64,000 nt of DNA. Source: Candidatus Gastranaerophilales bacterium (lineage in GTDB: Bacteria; Cyanobacteriota; Vampirovibrionia; Gastranaerophilales; Gastranaerophilaceae). A model generated the notes under the pieces. That model was not told the DNA's origin. It saw only the letters and a program-made list of their open reading frames with translations, and ran no database searches. The position numbers were made by a program, and so were the translations under genes. Every line of letters begins with the position of its first letter. Positions within the stretch are counted from its first letter, which is position 1. The DNA is taken from the NCBI GenBank assembly GCA_910587175.1, contig CAJULH010000001.1:1-64000 (forward strand). Direction: 5' to 3'. Shown in pieces: positions 43,454 through 52,831 of the stretch.

Positions 43454-44434
43454 TTATAGCATTGTTTTTCTAAGCTCTTCGCCTGATTTTGGGCTTAAAT
43501 AAGCAGGTGCAACATCAAATACTGTTTTACAACCCGTTTGTCCTTCTTTTGACATTTTATAAGCTGCTCTTGCATAAGCCACAAGCACGCTTGACGTAAA
43601 TTCCGGATTAGAATCAAGTTTCAGGTTGTATTCAATTATATGGTTATTTTCTTTATTTAAGCCTGTTTTACCGCATCTAAATACAAAGCCGCCGTGTGGA
43701 ATTTTTGAATGGTGCTGCTTTAATTCATCCATTGATATAAAATGAACAGTTGTATCATAGTCTGCAAAATAGTTTGGCATGGTTTTAATTTCTTCTTCAA
43801 CCTTTTTAGCGTCAGCTCCCTCTTTTAAAACAACATAACATTCCCTTGTATGTTTTTCTCTTGTTGAAAGCTCGGGGTTTTTGCAGGCTTTTACAGTTTC
43901 AAGCGCAGATTCCACAGGAACAGTATACTGTTTGGCATCTGCCACCCCTTCAATTCTTCTGATTGCATCAGAATGCCCCTGGCTTACACCCTTACCCCAG
44001 AATGTATAGTCCTTTCCTTCCGGAAGAATGGCGTTAGCATACATTCTGTTTAAAGAAAACATACCAGGGTCCCAACCCACTGATATTATCCCGATATTAT
44101 TTCCTTTTTTTGCAGCCTTGTCCACATTTTCAAAGTGTTCGGGAATTTTAGCATGGGTATCAAAGCTATCTACCACATTAAACATTTCGGCATATTTCGG
44201 GGTCTGAACGGGTAAATCTGTAGCACTTCCACCGCAAAGGATTAAAACATCAATCTTATCTTTCCAGTTTTCAATTTCTGAAACATTTAAGACTTTTGCC
44301 GTCTTTGAATTTATTTTTAAATCTTCGGGATTTCTCCTTGTAAACACTGCAACAAGCTCTGTATCAGGGTTTTGTAAAACAGCATTTTCTACCCCTCTTC
44401 CAAGGTTTCCATATCCCAATATTCCTATTCTCAT
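43454..44434 (-). CDS. ddh: meso-Diaminopimelate D-dehydrogenase
   Basis: A 326-residue NADPH-dependent enzyme that interconverts meso-DAP and L-2-amino-6-oxopimelate. GILGYGNLGRGVENAV is the dinucleotide-binding motif; LCGGSATDLPVQTP, VGWDPGMFSLNRM, GKGVSQGHSDAIRRIEGV and HGGFVFRCGKT are typical. GAGG precedes the ATG. It gives a one-step route to meso-DAP, parallel to DapF encoded in the same window, so both routes may be used. Confidence 0.93.
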   Translation of the reverse strand: MRIGILGYGNLGRGVENAVLQNPDTELVAVFTRRNPEDLKINSKTAKVLNVSEIENWKDKIDVLILCGGSATDLPVQTPKYAEMFNVVDSFDTHAKIPEHFENVDKAAKKGNNIGIISVGWDPGMFSLNRMYANAILPEGKDYTFWGKGVSQGHSDAIRRIEGVADAKQYTVPVESALETVKACKNPELSTREKHTRECYVVLKEGADAKKVEEEIKTMPNYFADYDTTVHFISMDELKQHHSKIPHGGFVFRCGKTGLNKENNHIIEYNLKLDSNPEFTSSVLVAYARAAYKMSKEGQTGCKTVFDVAPAYLSPKSGEELRKTML

Positions 44435-44561
44435 CTGGTGCCTCGCTAATTTCTACTACAATCTACATAGAAAATTTTACAATAAAAATACAGACATGAT
44501 GGCAATAATTTTCCTGTTTTGGTTTTGTATCATCATTAGACATTCAAACGGAGAAAAAATT

Positions 44562-45044
44562 ATGACAATATCACCCGCTGGCGCACAACCTGTATATTAT
44601 GCCCCTGCTGCATATACCATGCCTGTGCAGAATGCACAACAAAATCCCGTTTATACTACCCAAATGCAAGCCCAACCCGCAATGAACGTAGGTCCAAATG
44701 CAAAAGGAGAGCCTGATTTGGTTTGCAATGCACAGTATGATGCAAAAGAAAAAATAATTCGATTAAGCTCTTTTGAAAGAGGCTGGCTTGATTCGAACAT
44801 TTGGTATGCAATAAAAGCGGATGGCAGCGGGGAAACAATAAGCGCTTGGGGTATCGGTGCACAATATCCAGCAGGAACTTTTTCAAACGTCTTTAACAAG
44901 GCACAGGGAATTTATTATACACAAGGTAATATCCCCGAAGGTGCTGCACTTGATTTAGTGAAAGACACAAGGGCTGCAGTAGATGTTGCACGTCAAAACG
45001 GTACGGAAGTTGTTTTAGATGAAAGCAAATCAATAATAACGTAA
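44562..45044 (+). CDS. Hypothetical protein with low-complexity N-terminus
   Basis: A 160-residue orphan. Residues 1-~50 are Ala/Pro/Gln/Tyr-rich (ISPAGAQPVYYAPAAYTMPV, NAQQNPVYTTQM), and about 60-160 form a compact domain (LSSFERGWLDSNIWYAIKAD, GTFSNVFNKAQGIYYTQGN). I know no family. ATG at 44562 with GGAG 8 nt upstream is preferred over a start at 44496, which would add 22 residues of hydrophobic, poorly supported sequence. It lies in an isolated position between ddh and gdhA. Confidence 0.75.
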   Translation: MTISPAGAQPVYYAPAAYTMPVQNAQQNPVYTTQMQAQPAMNVGPNAKGEPDLVCNAQYDAKEKIIRLSSFERGWLDSNIWYAIKADGSGETISAWGIGAQYPAGTFSNVFNKAQGIYYTQGNIPEGAALDLVKDTRAAVDVARQNGTEVVLDESKSIIT

Positions 45045-45070
45045 TTTCTAAAATCACAGTAAAATATTAA

Positions 45071-45104
45071 AAATGCGGACTCTTATTTTTGATGGTCCGC
45101 ATTT
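45071..45104 (-). terminator. Terminator of gdhA
   Basis: AAATGCGGAC (45071-45080) and GTCCGCATTT (45095-45104) form a 10-bp stem, with a T-rich run on the minus strand. It lies between convergent genes and suits gdhA. Confidence 0.8.
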
Positions 45105-45152
45105 AAAGTTTATATGAATTTTGCACTTTGTGTAAATTGATACAGCTGAAAA

Positions 45153-46535
45153 CTATATCAAACCTTGAGATTTCATTGCTTTTGCAATTCTTCTAAAACC
45201 GGCAATATTTGCACCTGCAACATAATTATTGCCATATCCGTATTCTTCTGCAGCTTTTCTGGCGTTATTAAAGATATTTGTCATAATACCGTCAAGCTTT
45301 TTATCTACTTCATCAAAGCTCCAGAAGTATCTCATTGAATTTTGGCACATTTCAAGCGCTGAAGTTGCAACACCGCCGGCATTTGCAGCCTTACCTGGCG
45401 CAACAAGAACATTATTCTTTAAGAAATATTCAACCGCTTCGTTTGTGCAGGGCATATTAGCGCCTTCGCCCACTGCCTTCGCACCGTTTTCAACAAGAAC
45501 TTTTGCAGCGCTCAGGTTGATATCATTTTGGGTTGCACAGGGAAGAATAACATCCGCCTTAATTGTATAAACAGCAGGAATGTCACCGTTATTTTCCTTG
45601 TATTCTGCCGTCGGAACATAGTTTAAGTATTCCTTGATTCTTGCGCGTTTTTCTTCCTTTAATTCTTTTACAATATCAAGCTTTATACCGTCTTTATCGT
45701 AAACACAGCCATTTGAATCGCTCATTGCAACAACCTTTGCGCCGTAAGTTTGCGCTTTTTCGCAGGCATAAATTGCAACATTTCCTGAGCCTGAAATTAT
45801 AACGGTTTTACCATTTAAATCCATATTGTTTGCTTTGAGCATTTCTCTCATAAAGTAGATTAAACCATATCCGGTTGCTTCTTTTCTTGCCAAAGAACCG
45901 CCGTAATCCAAACCTTTTCCTGTTAAAACGCCTGCTTCATAGTTATTTTTAATGCGTCTGTATTGACCAAAAAGATATCCTATTTCTCTTGCACCAACAC
46001 CAATATCACCGGCAGGAACATCAACATCCTGACCTATATGTTTTTGAAGTTCCGTCATAAAACTTTGGCAAAAACGCATAATCTCATTGTCGGATTTCCC
46101 TTTGGGGTCAAAATCCGAGCCGCCTTTGCCGCCACCGATTGGAAGCCCCGTAAGAGCGTTTTTAAAAATTTGTTCAAACGCCAAAAATTTCATAATACTT
46201 TGGTTTACAGTCGGGTGAAACCTTAAACCGCCTTTGTATGGTCCAAGTGCACCGTTAAATTGAACCCTGAAGCCTCTGTTTACCCTTGCCTGTCCCTTGT
46301 CATCAATCCAAGGTACACGGAAAGAAATAATTCTTTCAGGCTCTGTTACTCTTTCTAAAAGTGCAAGCGCCTTATATTCATTTTCATGTTTTAAAACAAC
46401 AGGTTCAAGTGAGGTTAAAACTTCTTTTACTGCTTGCAAAAATTCAGGTTCATTCGGGTTTTTTGCTGCAGTTAAATTTAAAATATCATTCAAATAAGCA
46501 GATTTTGTGCTTACATCAAGGGTACAGTTGCTCAT
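45153..46535 (-). CDS. gdhA: NADP-type glutamate dehydrogenase
   Basis: A 460-residue hexameric-type enzyme making glutamate from 2-oxoglutarate and ammonia. PWIDDKGQARVNRGFRVQFN, GPYKGGLRFHP, GLPIGGGKGGSDFDPKGKSD (catalytic Lys) and DVPAGDIGVGAREIGYLFG are the diagnostic blocks, with VIISGSGNVAIYACEKA for the cofactor site. Length fits the NADP-dependent subfamily (about 450). GGAG precedes the start. Confidence 0.96.
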   Translation of the reverse strand: MSNCTLDVSTKSAYLNDILNLTAAKNPNEPEFLQAVKEVLTSLEPVVLKHENEYKALALLERVTEPERIISFRVPWIDDKGQARVNRGFRVQFNGALGPYKGGLRFHPTVNQSIMKFLAFEQIFKNALTGLPIGGGKGGSDFDPKGKSDNEIMRFCQSFMTELQKHIGQDVDVPAGDIGVGAREIGYLFGQYRRIKNNYEAGVLTGKGLDYGGSLARKEATGYGLIYFMREMLKANNMDLNGKTVIISGSGNVAIYACEKAQTYGAKVVAMSDSNGCVYDKDGIKLDIVKELKEEKRARIKEYLNYVPTAEYKENNGDIPAVYTIKADVILPCATQNDINLSAAKVLVENGAKAVGEGANMPCTNEAVEYFLKNNVLVAPGKAANAGGVATSALEMCQNSMRYFWSFDEVDKKLDGIMTNIFNNARKAAEEYGYGNNYVAGANIAGFRRIAKAMKSQGLI

Positions 46536-46647
46536 AAGGCTTGTTCTCCATAATAATACTTTTATGGAAAAATTATACCATAAAGGGTTTGTGCTGAAAC
46601 CGGCATATTAAATTTTTACATTAGTTAAAAATATTTTTAAAGGTCAC

Positions 46648-46688
46648 AAAAAGCAGGAAAGTCTTTTTTTGTGACTTTCCTGCTTTTT
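46648..46688 (-). terminator. Terminator of the birA-oadA-oadB operon
   Basis: AAAAAGCAGGAAAGTC and GACTTTCCTGCTTTTT form a 16-bp stem with a 9-nt loop, T-runs on both sides. It sits 20 nt past the oadB stop and before gdhA. Confidence 0.9.
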
Positions 46689-46708
46689 AAAAATGTATAT
46701 CAAGGTTA

Positions 46709-47881
46709 TTAGTGGCAAAGAGCCAGTAATACACCTGCTGCAACAGCTGAACCAATTACGCCTGATACGTTTGGACCCATAGCGTGCATTAAAAGGTAGT
46801 TGTTCTGGTTGTATTCTAAACCCACTTTGTTTACAACCCTTGCTGCCATAGGAACAGCTGATACACCAGCTGCACCAATCAACGGGTTAATCGGGGTTTT
46901 GGAGAATTTATTCATAATCTTACCAAATATTACGCCCATTGCAGTCGCAAGACCAAACGCTACAATACCCAGAATAAGAATAAAGAGTGTTTGAATGGTT
47001 AAGAATTGGTTTGCTGAAAGTTTTGAACCTACTGATAACCCTAAGAATATCGTTACAATATTAATAAGTTCATTCTGCAAGGTTTTTGACAACCTTTCAA
47101 CAACGCCTGATTCCTTACATAAATTACCAAATGCTAAAGCACCGATTAGGGGACAGGCGTCAGGAAGAAGCAAAATACAAAGTCCTAAAACCAAAAGCGG
47201 AAATACGATTTTTTCCCTTTGTGAAACTTCCCTTAACTGCACCATCTCAATCTGACGTTCAGCCTTTGTTGTTAAAAGTTTCATAATTGGTGGCTGGATT
47301 ACAGGAACAAGTGCCATATAAGAATAAGCCGCAACCGCAATTGCACCTAATAATTCAGGAGCAAGCTTGCTTGTTACATAAATTGAGGTTGGACCATCCG
47401 CACCGCCAATGATACCGATTGAAGCAGCCTGCGGCATTGTAAAACCGAACACGCAAAGCGCCAAAAGTAAAGCACCAAAGATACCAAACTGTGCTGCACC
47501 GCCAAGGAGAGCAGTTTTCGGGTTTGCAAGCAACGGACCAAAATCCGTCATAGCGCCAACACCCATAAAGATAATCAAGGGAAAAATTCCCTGGTGAATA
47601 CCTGCTTCATAAATTATTCCTAAAAAACCTGTGGGTTCTGCAATTCCTGCAAGAGGAATATTTGATAATAAGCCGCCGAATGCAATCGGAACCAGCAAAA
47701 GCGGCTCAAACTGTTTTTTAATCCCAAGCCAAAGAAGGAACAGACAAACTAAAATCATAATCGGAGAGCCGAATTGATATAGAATCTGTTCTGCACCCTG
47801 TAAATCAGGGTTTGCAGGCAAAATCATATTTGCAATACCCGTCGAGCTCCAAAGGCTTTGTAAACTTTCTGTAATATTCAT
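46709..47881 (-). CDS. oadB: Sodium-translocating decarboxylase beta subunit
   Basis: A 390-residue membrane protein of the OadB/GcdB/MmdB family, which uses the energy of decarboxylation to pump sodium. LFLLWLGIKKQFEPLLLVPI, GVGAMTDFGPLLANPK, SIGIIGGADGPTSIYVTSKL and the late GLEYNQNNYLLMHAMGPNVS are family blocks; the conserved Asp in GGADGPTS is in the sodium/proton path. It is 11 nt after oadA. No gamma subunit gene is seen in the window. Confidence 0.94.
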   Translation of the reverse strand: MNITESLQSLWSSTGIANMILPANPDLQGAEQILYQFGSPIMILVCLFLLWLGIKKQFEPLLLVPIAFGGLLSNIPLAGIAEPTGFLGIIYEAGIHQGIFPLIIFMGVGAMTDFGPLLANPKTALLGGAAQFGIFGALLLALCVFGFTMPQAASIGIIGGADGPTSIYVTSKLAPELLGAIAVAAYSYMALVPVIQPPIMKLLTTKAERQIEMVQLREVSQREKIVFPLLVLGLCILLLPDACPLIGALAFGNLCKESGVVERLSKTLQNELINIVTIFLGLSVGSKLSANQFLTIQTLFILILGIVAFGLATAMGVIFGKIMNKFSKTPINPLIGAAGVSAVPMAARVVNKVGLEYNQNNYLLMHAMGPNVSGVIGSAVAAGVLLALCH

Positions 47882-47891
47882 CTCAAGCCTC

Positions 47892-49682
47892 CTAACCCAA
47901 AGTTACCATTACCTGACCGTTTTTCACCTGGTCACCGACACTAACGTCAACCGAAGCTACAACGCCTGCTTTTGGAGATTTAATTTCGGTTTCCATCTTC
48001 ATGGCTTCAAGAACCAGGAGCACATCGCCTTCCTGAATATTATCGCCTTCTGCAACGTTAATTTTAAGAACGGCGCCCGGAAGTGCTGCCTTAATCGGTG
48101 TAGCATCAGAGTTTGAAACACCTGCTTTTGCTTCAATGCCTTCTTTAACGTTGATATCATATGTTTTTCCGTTAACAACAGCTTTTGAGCCTTCAATTCT
48201 AACGGAATATTTTTTATTGTTAACTGAAACCGTATAACCTTCGGGTTTTTCACCTGCAACTGAACATTGTTTAACATCTGCATTTTTTCTAACGCCGATT
48301 TGTCCTTTACCCTGAAGGAACATAATACCTTTTTCTTTACATGCGGCTGCAATGAAAATGTTTTCTTCGGTTTCTTTCAGGTTTGCTTCTTTAAGCATTT
48401 TCTTAGCAGCCTCAATGCCTTTGTTCGGGTCTTTATCATTAAGGTCAACAACTAATTCTGTTGTAGGCTGCAAACCTAATTGTTCGGATGCCATTTTAAC
48501 AAGCTCTGCATCAGGTTCGCAAGGTGTTTTACCAAAATAGCCAAGAACCATTTTGCCGTAGCCTTCTGTAATTTTATTCCATTTACCAAACATAACGTTT
48601 GAATAAGCCTGCTGGAAATAGAATTGTGAAACAGGAGTAACGCTTGTTGCAAAACCGCCCTTTTCAACAACTTCTTTCATAGCAGCAACAACTTCAGGGA
48701 ATTTATCCATTGTACCGTTATCTCTCATCATCTGCGTATTTGCAGTTAATGCACCACCCGGAAGCGGAGAAGAAATGATAACAGGGTTAACTGCCATTGC
48801 TTCTGGGGGCAGGAAGTAATCTTTCATGGCTTCTTTGAAGATTTCCTCTGTTTCCAAAATCTTTTCAACATCAATTCCAAGGTCATATTCACTGCCTTTC
48901 AGAGCATGCCACATAGAAACAATGTCAGGTTGTGCAGTTCCGCCTGAAACCGGCTTCATAGAAAGGTCGATACCATCAGCCCCGCCATCAAGAGCTGCCA
49001 TATAAGCAGCTAAACCTGTTCCTGCGGTTTCGTGGCTATGGAATCTTATGTGCATATCGGGACCAAGAATTTCTCTTGTCCTTTTTATTGTTTCAAACAC
49101 TTTTCTTGGAGCTGATGTTCCTGAAGCGTCTTTGAAAGCAAGACTGTCAAACGGAATACCGGCATCTAAAATGCTTCTTAAAACTCTTTCATAAAAATCA
49201 ACATCATGTGCGCCCGTACAGCCTATAGGAAGTTCCATCATAGTAATTGTAACTTCGTGTTTTAAGCCGTTATCCTTAATGCATTGTCCTGAATAAATCA
49301 GGTTGTTAACATCATTTAGAGCATCAAAGTTTCTGATTGTTGTCATGCCGTGTTTTTTAAACATTTTGGCATGGAGATTAATAATATCTCTCGGTTGGGA
49401 ATCAAGACCTACAACATTTACGCCGCGCGCAAGAGTTTGAAGGTTAATATCAGGACCAACGGTTTTTCTGATTGTATCCATCATATCAAAAGCATTTTCA
49501 TTACAGTAGAAAATAGGAGACTGGAACCTTGCTCCGCCGCCCACTTCAAAGTGCTTTAAACCTGCAGCCACTGCAGACTCTAAAGCAGGAAGAAAATCTT
49601 TTGTGAATACTCTTGCCCCGTAAACGGATTGAAAACCGTCGCGGAACGAGGTATCCATAACTTTAATCTGTTTTTTTGCCAT
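47892..49682 (-). CDS. oadA: Oxaloacetate decarboxylase alpha subunit (biotin carboxyltransferase)
   Basis: A 596-residue protein combining a carboxyltransferase domain (about 1-300; VMDTSFRDGFQSVYGARVFT, DSLAFKDASGTSAPRK, HIRFHSHETAGTGLAAYMAA with metal His) and a biotin-carrier domain at the end (EAMKMET, Lys562 as the biotin site). It could also act as a pyruvate carboxylase B subunit, but pairing with oadB supports a decarboxylase sodium pump. The biotin ligase gene is directly upstream. Linker about 440-520 joins the parts. Confidence 0.93.
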   Translation of the reverse strand: MAKKQIKVMDTSFRDGFQSVYGARVFTKDFLPALESAVAAGLKHFEVGGGARFQSPIFYCNENAFDMMDTIRKTVGPDINLQTLARGVNVVGLDSQPRDIINLHAKMFKKHGMTTIRNFDALNDVNNLIYSGQCIKDNGLKHEVTITMMELPIGCTGAHDVDFYERVLRSILDAGIPFDSLAFKDASGTSAPRKVFETIKRTREILGPDMHIRFHSHETAGTGLAAYMAALDGGADGIDLSMKPVSGGTAQPDIVSMWHALKGSEYDLGIDVEKILETEEIFKEAMKDYFLPPEAMAVNPVIISSPLPGGALTANTQMMRDNGTMDKFPEVVAAMKEVVEKGGFATSVTPVSQFYFQQAYSNVMFGKWNKITEGYGKMVLGYFGKTPCEPDAELVKMASEQLGLQPTTELVVDLNDKDPNKGIEAAKKMLKEANLKETEENIFIAAACKEKGIMFLQGKGQIGVRKNADVKQCSVAGEKPEGYTVSVNNKKYSVRIEGSKAVVNGKTYDINVKEGIEAKAGVSNSDATPIKAALPGAVLKINVAEGDNIQEGDVLLVLEAMKMETEIKSPKAGVVASVDVSVGDQVKNGQVMVTLG

Positions 49683-49726
49683 TTTTTTATCCTCTTATTT
49701 TGTATCACGTAATAAATTCATTTTTT

Positions 49727-50317
49727 TTAAACCGTTGCAGGTTTTATTTTTAAATCTTCCGAAATCCCCTCAGGAAGACCGTTTTTCAGAAAATCATCAT
49801 ATTCTTTTTTAAAGTTTGTCACAAGTTTTTTTAAAAAAACATCCTTATCAACATTTTTACCGGTCTCCAAAAATACTGAGGTCGCCGGAATATCTATGCG
49901 GGCAGCATCTTCCATTGTAAGGTTCAGGTTTATTCCTATCCCTACAATCACACCCTTGAATTCACTCCCTATAAATACTGATTCTGCAAGTATTCCGGCT
50001 ATTTTTTTACCGTTAATCAAAATATCGTTAGGAAATTTAAACTTTGGCTTAAGTCCGTATTCTTCAAGAGTTTTTGCGCCTATATAGCTTGTGTATCTTG
50101 TAAGTTCGTTTAAATGTTCAATATTTTCAGGTTTTAAAACTATGGATATATAAATATTTCCGCCATTATCAGAGGTTGAATACCATTTTCTTTCAAACTG
50201 ACCATGACCTTCAGTCTGAACATCGGCACTGATTACCTTAAAGTCCTCTAAATCCTTTAAGTTCTTCCTCGCCCATATGCTTGTGGAATCTAATTCTTTG
50301 AAATTCAAAATATCCAT
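49727..50317 (-). CDS. birA: Biotin-protein ligase, catalytic core only
   Basis: A 196-residue BirA without the DNA-binding domain and with almost no C-terminal cap. ELDSTSIWARKNLKD, SADVQTEGHGQFERKWYSTS, KFPNDILINGKKIAGILAES and GIGINLNL are the ligase motifs. It attaches biotin to carrier lysines, and the next gene encodes a biotin carrier (Lys562 of OadA), so it likely serves that protein. A TATAAT 11 nt before the ATG is the only start signal. Confidence 0.92.
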   Translation of the reverse strand: MDILNFKELDSTSIWARKNLKDLEDFKVISADVQTEGHGQFERKWYSTSDNGGNIYISIVLKPENIEHLNELTRYTSYIGAKTLEEYGLKPKFKFPNDILINGKKIAGILAESVFIGSEFKGVIVGIGINLNLTMEDAARIDIPATSVFLETGKNVDKDVFLKKLVTNFKKEYDDFLKNGLPEGISEDLKIKPATV

Positions 50318-50464
50318 AATTACTTTTAATTATATTTCAAACAAAATTTAAACAAAATATTTTTTAAAATTTTTAAAATTTTAATTAAGCAGACAATATT
50401 AAAAACCCATAAATATTATTAAATTTAATTGCAAAAATTTATATTTTTTTAATATAAGTGTTAT

Positions 50465-50493
50465 TTGACAAGTTGCATATTTATTTTTAGAAT
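50465..50493 (+). promoter_or_regulatory. Promoter of the MATE transporter gene
   Basis: TTGACA (50465-50470), exactly 17 nt, then TAGAAT (50488-50493). It lies about 40 nt upstream of the MATE ATG. A palindrome ACTTAAGT at about 50508-50515 overlaps the expected early transcript and could bind a regulator. Confidence 0.75.
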
Positions 50494-50531
50494 ATCTAGC
50501 TGTCACAACTTAAGTTAGATTAACAACAATT

Positions 50532-51902
50532 ATGAATATAGCCGAAGCAAAAAACTCTAATTCCATAGTGTTTAAGATGTCTGTTCCAATTTTTATTGAG
50601 CTTCTTTTACAAATGCTTGTAGGAAATGTGGACCAGATAATGATTGGGCATTTTAACGAAAATTCAGTTGGTGCAATAGGCAATGCCAATCTTATAATGA
50701 ACCTTGTAATTATTGTTCTAAGCGTTATGAGCGTTTCAACCACAATTTTAATTTCAAGATATCTTGGGTCAAAAAATACCGGAAAAATTTCTGAGGTTTT
50801 TAATACATCCATTGTTATGCTTGGCGTTGTGAGTATTTTAATAACGGCAGCCATTTTCCTGTTTGCAACACCGGTATTTAAATGGATGCAAGTGCCTGAC
50901 ATAATTTTCAACGAAACAAAAATCTATCTTTTGATTGTAGGTGCATTCACAATAATTCAAGGTCTCTACATGACATTTGCAGCCGCACTTAGAAGCTATG
51001 CTTTTATGAAAGATGTGATGCTTGTTGCAGTAATTATGAATATTGCAAACATTTTAGGAAATCTTATATTAATAAATGGTTTTTTATTTATTGCTCCAAT
51101 GGGTGTTGCGGGTGCTGCAATTTCAACCACATTTAGTAAAGTTTTCGGTCTTATTTTAATGATTTATTTATTCTGCAGAAAAACCAATATTCATATATCA
51201 AAAAAATATCTAAAACCATTTCCTTGGCACACCATGAAAAACCTTTTACACATAGGTGTTCCATCGGGCGCGGAAGAATTATCTTATAATTTATCCCAAA
51301 CCGTAATAATGAAATTTGTAAATTATTTTGGAACAATGGTTATAACAACAAAGGTATATTGCAGTATCCTTGCAAATTTTGCATACATATATTCCGTTGC
51401 AATATCCCAAGCTTCACAAATTGTTGTAAGCTACTTAATAGGCTCTAATAATTTAAAACTTGCAAGCAAAAAGGTTTGGTCAACCTTAATTGTGTCGATG
51501 GTTGTTTCTTTATCCATAACACTTTTATTGTATATCTTTAGCGACAATATTTTTGGCATATTTACAAAAAATCCTGAAATTTTAGCACTTGGAAAGAAAA
51601 TCATACTTGTGGAATTTTTCCTTGAAATAGGGCGATCTATAAATATAGTAATGGTGAGATGCCTCATAGCTGTTGAAGATGTAAAGTTCCCTGCATTTAT
51701 GTGCATGTTTTCAGCCTGGACATTTGGCGTAGGGTTTGGATATCTCTTCGGTGTTGTTATAAATATGGGGCTTGTCGGTATTTGGATTGGAATGGCGATG
51801 GATGAATGCATACGTGGTTTTATATTAATATTGAGGTTTAAAACTCTTGGATGGGTTAAAAAGGTGAAAAACAAAAGAAAAGAAGAGCTTGCATTAGGTT
51901 AA
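50532..51902 (+). CDS. MATE-family efflux transporter
   Basis: A 456-residue multidrug/toxin exporter with about 12 membrane helices in two repeats (about 1-215 and 240-450). Marks are the N-terminal SVPIFIELLLQMLVGNVDQI, GAIGNANLIMNLVIIVLSVM and RYLGSKNTGKISEVFNTSIV. The substrate is unknown. The short 5' leader has no ribosome binding site, though the promoter is near-consensus. It ends convergent with the LD-carboxypeptidase gene. Confidence 0.92.
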   Translation: MNIAEAKNSNSIVFKMSVPIFIELLLQMLVGNVDQIMIGHFNENSVGAIGNANLIMNLVIIVLSVMSVSTTILISRYLGSKNTGKISEVFNTSIVMLGVVSILITAAIFLFATPVFKWMQVPDIIFNETKIYLLIVGAFTIIQGLYMTFAAALRSYAFMKDVMLVAVIMNIANILGNLILINGFLFIAPMGVAGAAISTTFSKVFGLILMIYLFCRKTNIHISKKYLKPFPWHTMKNLLHIGVPSGAEELSYNLSQTVIMKFVNYFGTMVITTKVYCSILANFAYIYSVAISQASQIVVSYLIGSNNLKLASKKVWSTLIVSMVVSLSITLLLYIFSDNIFGIFTKNPEILALGKKIILVEFFLEIGRSINIVMVRCLIAVEDVKFPAFMCMFSAWTFGVGFGYLFGVVINMGLVGIWIGMAMDECIRGFILILRFKTLGWVKKVKNKRKEELALG

Positions 51903-51939
51903 GTTTAATTCTTAAAGCAAGATATAACCATATAAATTC

Positions 51940-52785
51940 TCAAACAAGCTTAAGCCCGACAGGAACAATAGTATTATTTGCCCCGTGGGTAATATTCATA
52001 TCAAAAGCATACGGGACATTTAAAGTATCCACAAATTCTTTTAAAATTTCGTTTAAATATTCTCCTGCACCTTTAAATTCACCAAAAATAACCGCTTTTA
52101 TCTTGTTCTTCAAATAGATATTTCTTAAAATTTGCGTCAGCATCCTGTCTATTTTATAATCCGGCTCATTTATATCCTCCAGAAATAAAACTATATCTTC
52201 ATTTGGAACATAGCTTTCAGCAGGTGAGCCAAAAAGAGAAACAATTGTGGCAAGATTGCCTCCCCAAAGGACAGCGCCATCTCCGGGATACAGACCTCCT
52301 TTTTTCCAAACGCGTTCGCTGCAATTAAACTTTGGCATAGTATAGATATTGTTCTCTATGGCATTTTTATACTTTAAAAATTCTCTTTCATTCATTTTAG
52401 AGATACCGTTTAAAGCCATTTTGGCATGGTATGTTATAAGCCCGGTGTTTTTAAAAACAGATACCAAAAGTGCCGTAATATCAGAACTTCCAATGAATTT
52501 TTTAGGATTATTTTTTATAATATCGTAATCAATTTTATCCAAAAGCCGGATGGCGCCATAACCGCCTCTGGCGCATATTATTGTGTCTATGCCGGGGTCA
52601 AGAAAAGCATTGTGCAAATCTTCAAGCCGGGTGTTGTCATCCCCAGCCATATATCTGAATTTTTGCCCGCAGCCTTTGAATATTTTTGCAGCAACATTTT
52701 GCGAAAAAAGAAATTTTTCTGCTTCATAAAGACCGTCGATTTCATCTATATTACCCGCAGGCGCTATTATTGCAACATTTTTCAT
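51940..52785 (-). CDS. LD-carboxypeptidase (peptidase U61/S66)
   Basis: A 281-residue protein that removes the last D-residue of muropeptides. AIIAPAGNIDEIDGLYEAEKF, TIICARGGYGAIRLLDKIDY and NPKKFIGSSDITALLVSVFK with the nucleophile Ser, then the late INEPDYKIDRMLTQIL and HGANNTIVPVGLKL (catalytic His) mark the S66 family. ATG at 52785 is chosen: TACAAT with TGA upstream lies 7 nt before it and homology starts there, whereas the open frame extends 49 codons further with no support. It recycles or edits peptidoglycan. Confidence 0.88.
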   Translation of the reverse strand: MKNVAIIAPAGNIDEIDGLYEAEKFLFSQNVAAKIFKGCGQKFRYMAGDDNTRLEDLHNAFLDPGIDTIICARGGYGAIRLLDKIDYDIIKNNPKKFIGSSDITALLVSVFKNTGLITYHAKMALNGISKMNEREFLKYKNAIENNIYTMPKFNCSERVWKKGGLYPGDGAVLWGGNLATIVSLFGSPAESYVPNEDIVLFLEDINEPDYKIDRMLTQILRNIYLKNKIKAVIFGEFKGAGEYLNEILKEFVDTLNVPYAFDMNITHGANNTIVPVGLKLV

Positions 52786-52792
52786 AAAACAT

Positions 52793-52798
52793 ATTGTA
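52793..52798 (-). promoter_or_regulatory. -10 box of the LD-carboxypeptidase gene (leaderless)
   Basis: TGATACAAT on the minus strand is an extended -10. Seven bases separate it from the ATG at 52785, and no ribosome binding site is present. Confidence 0.4.
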
Positions 52799-52831
52799 TC
52801 ATATTTTTTGAGTGCCATAATAGTGTAAGTT

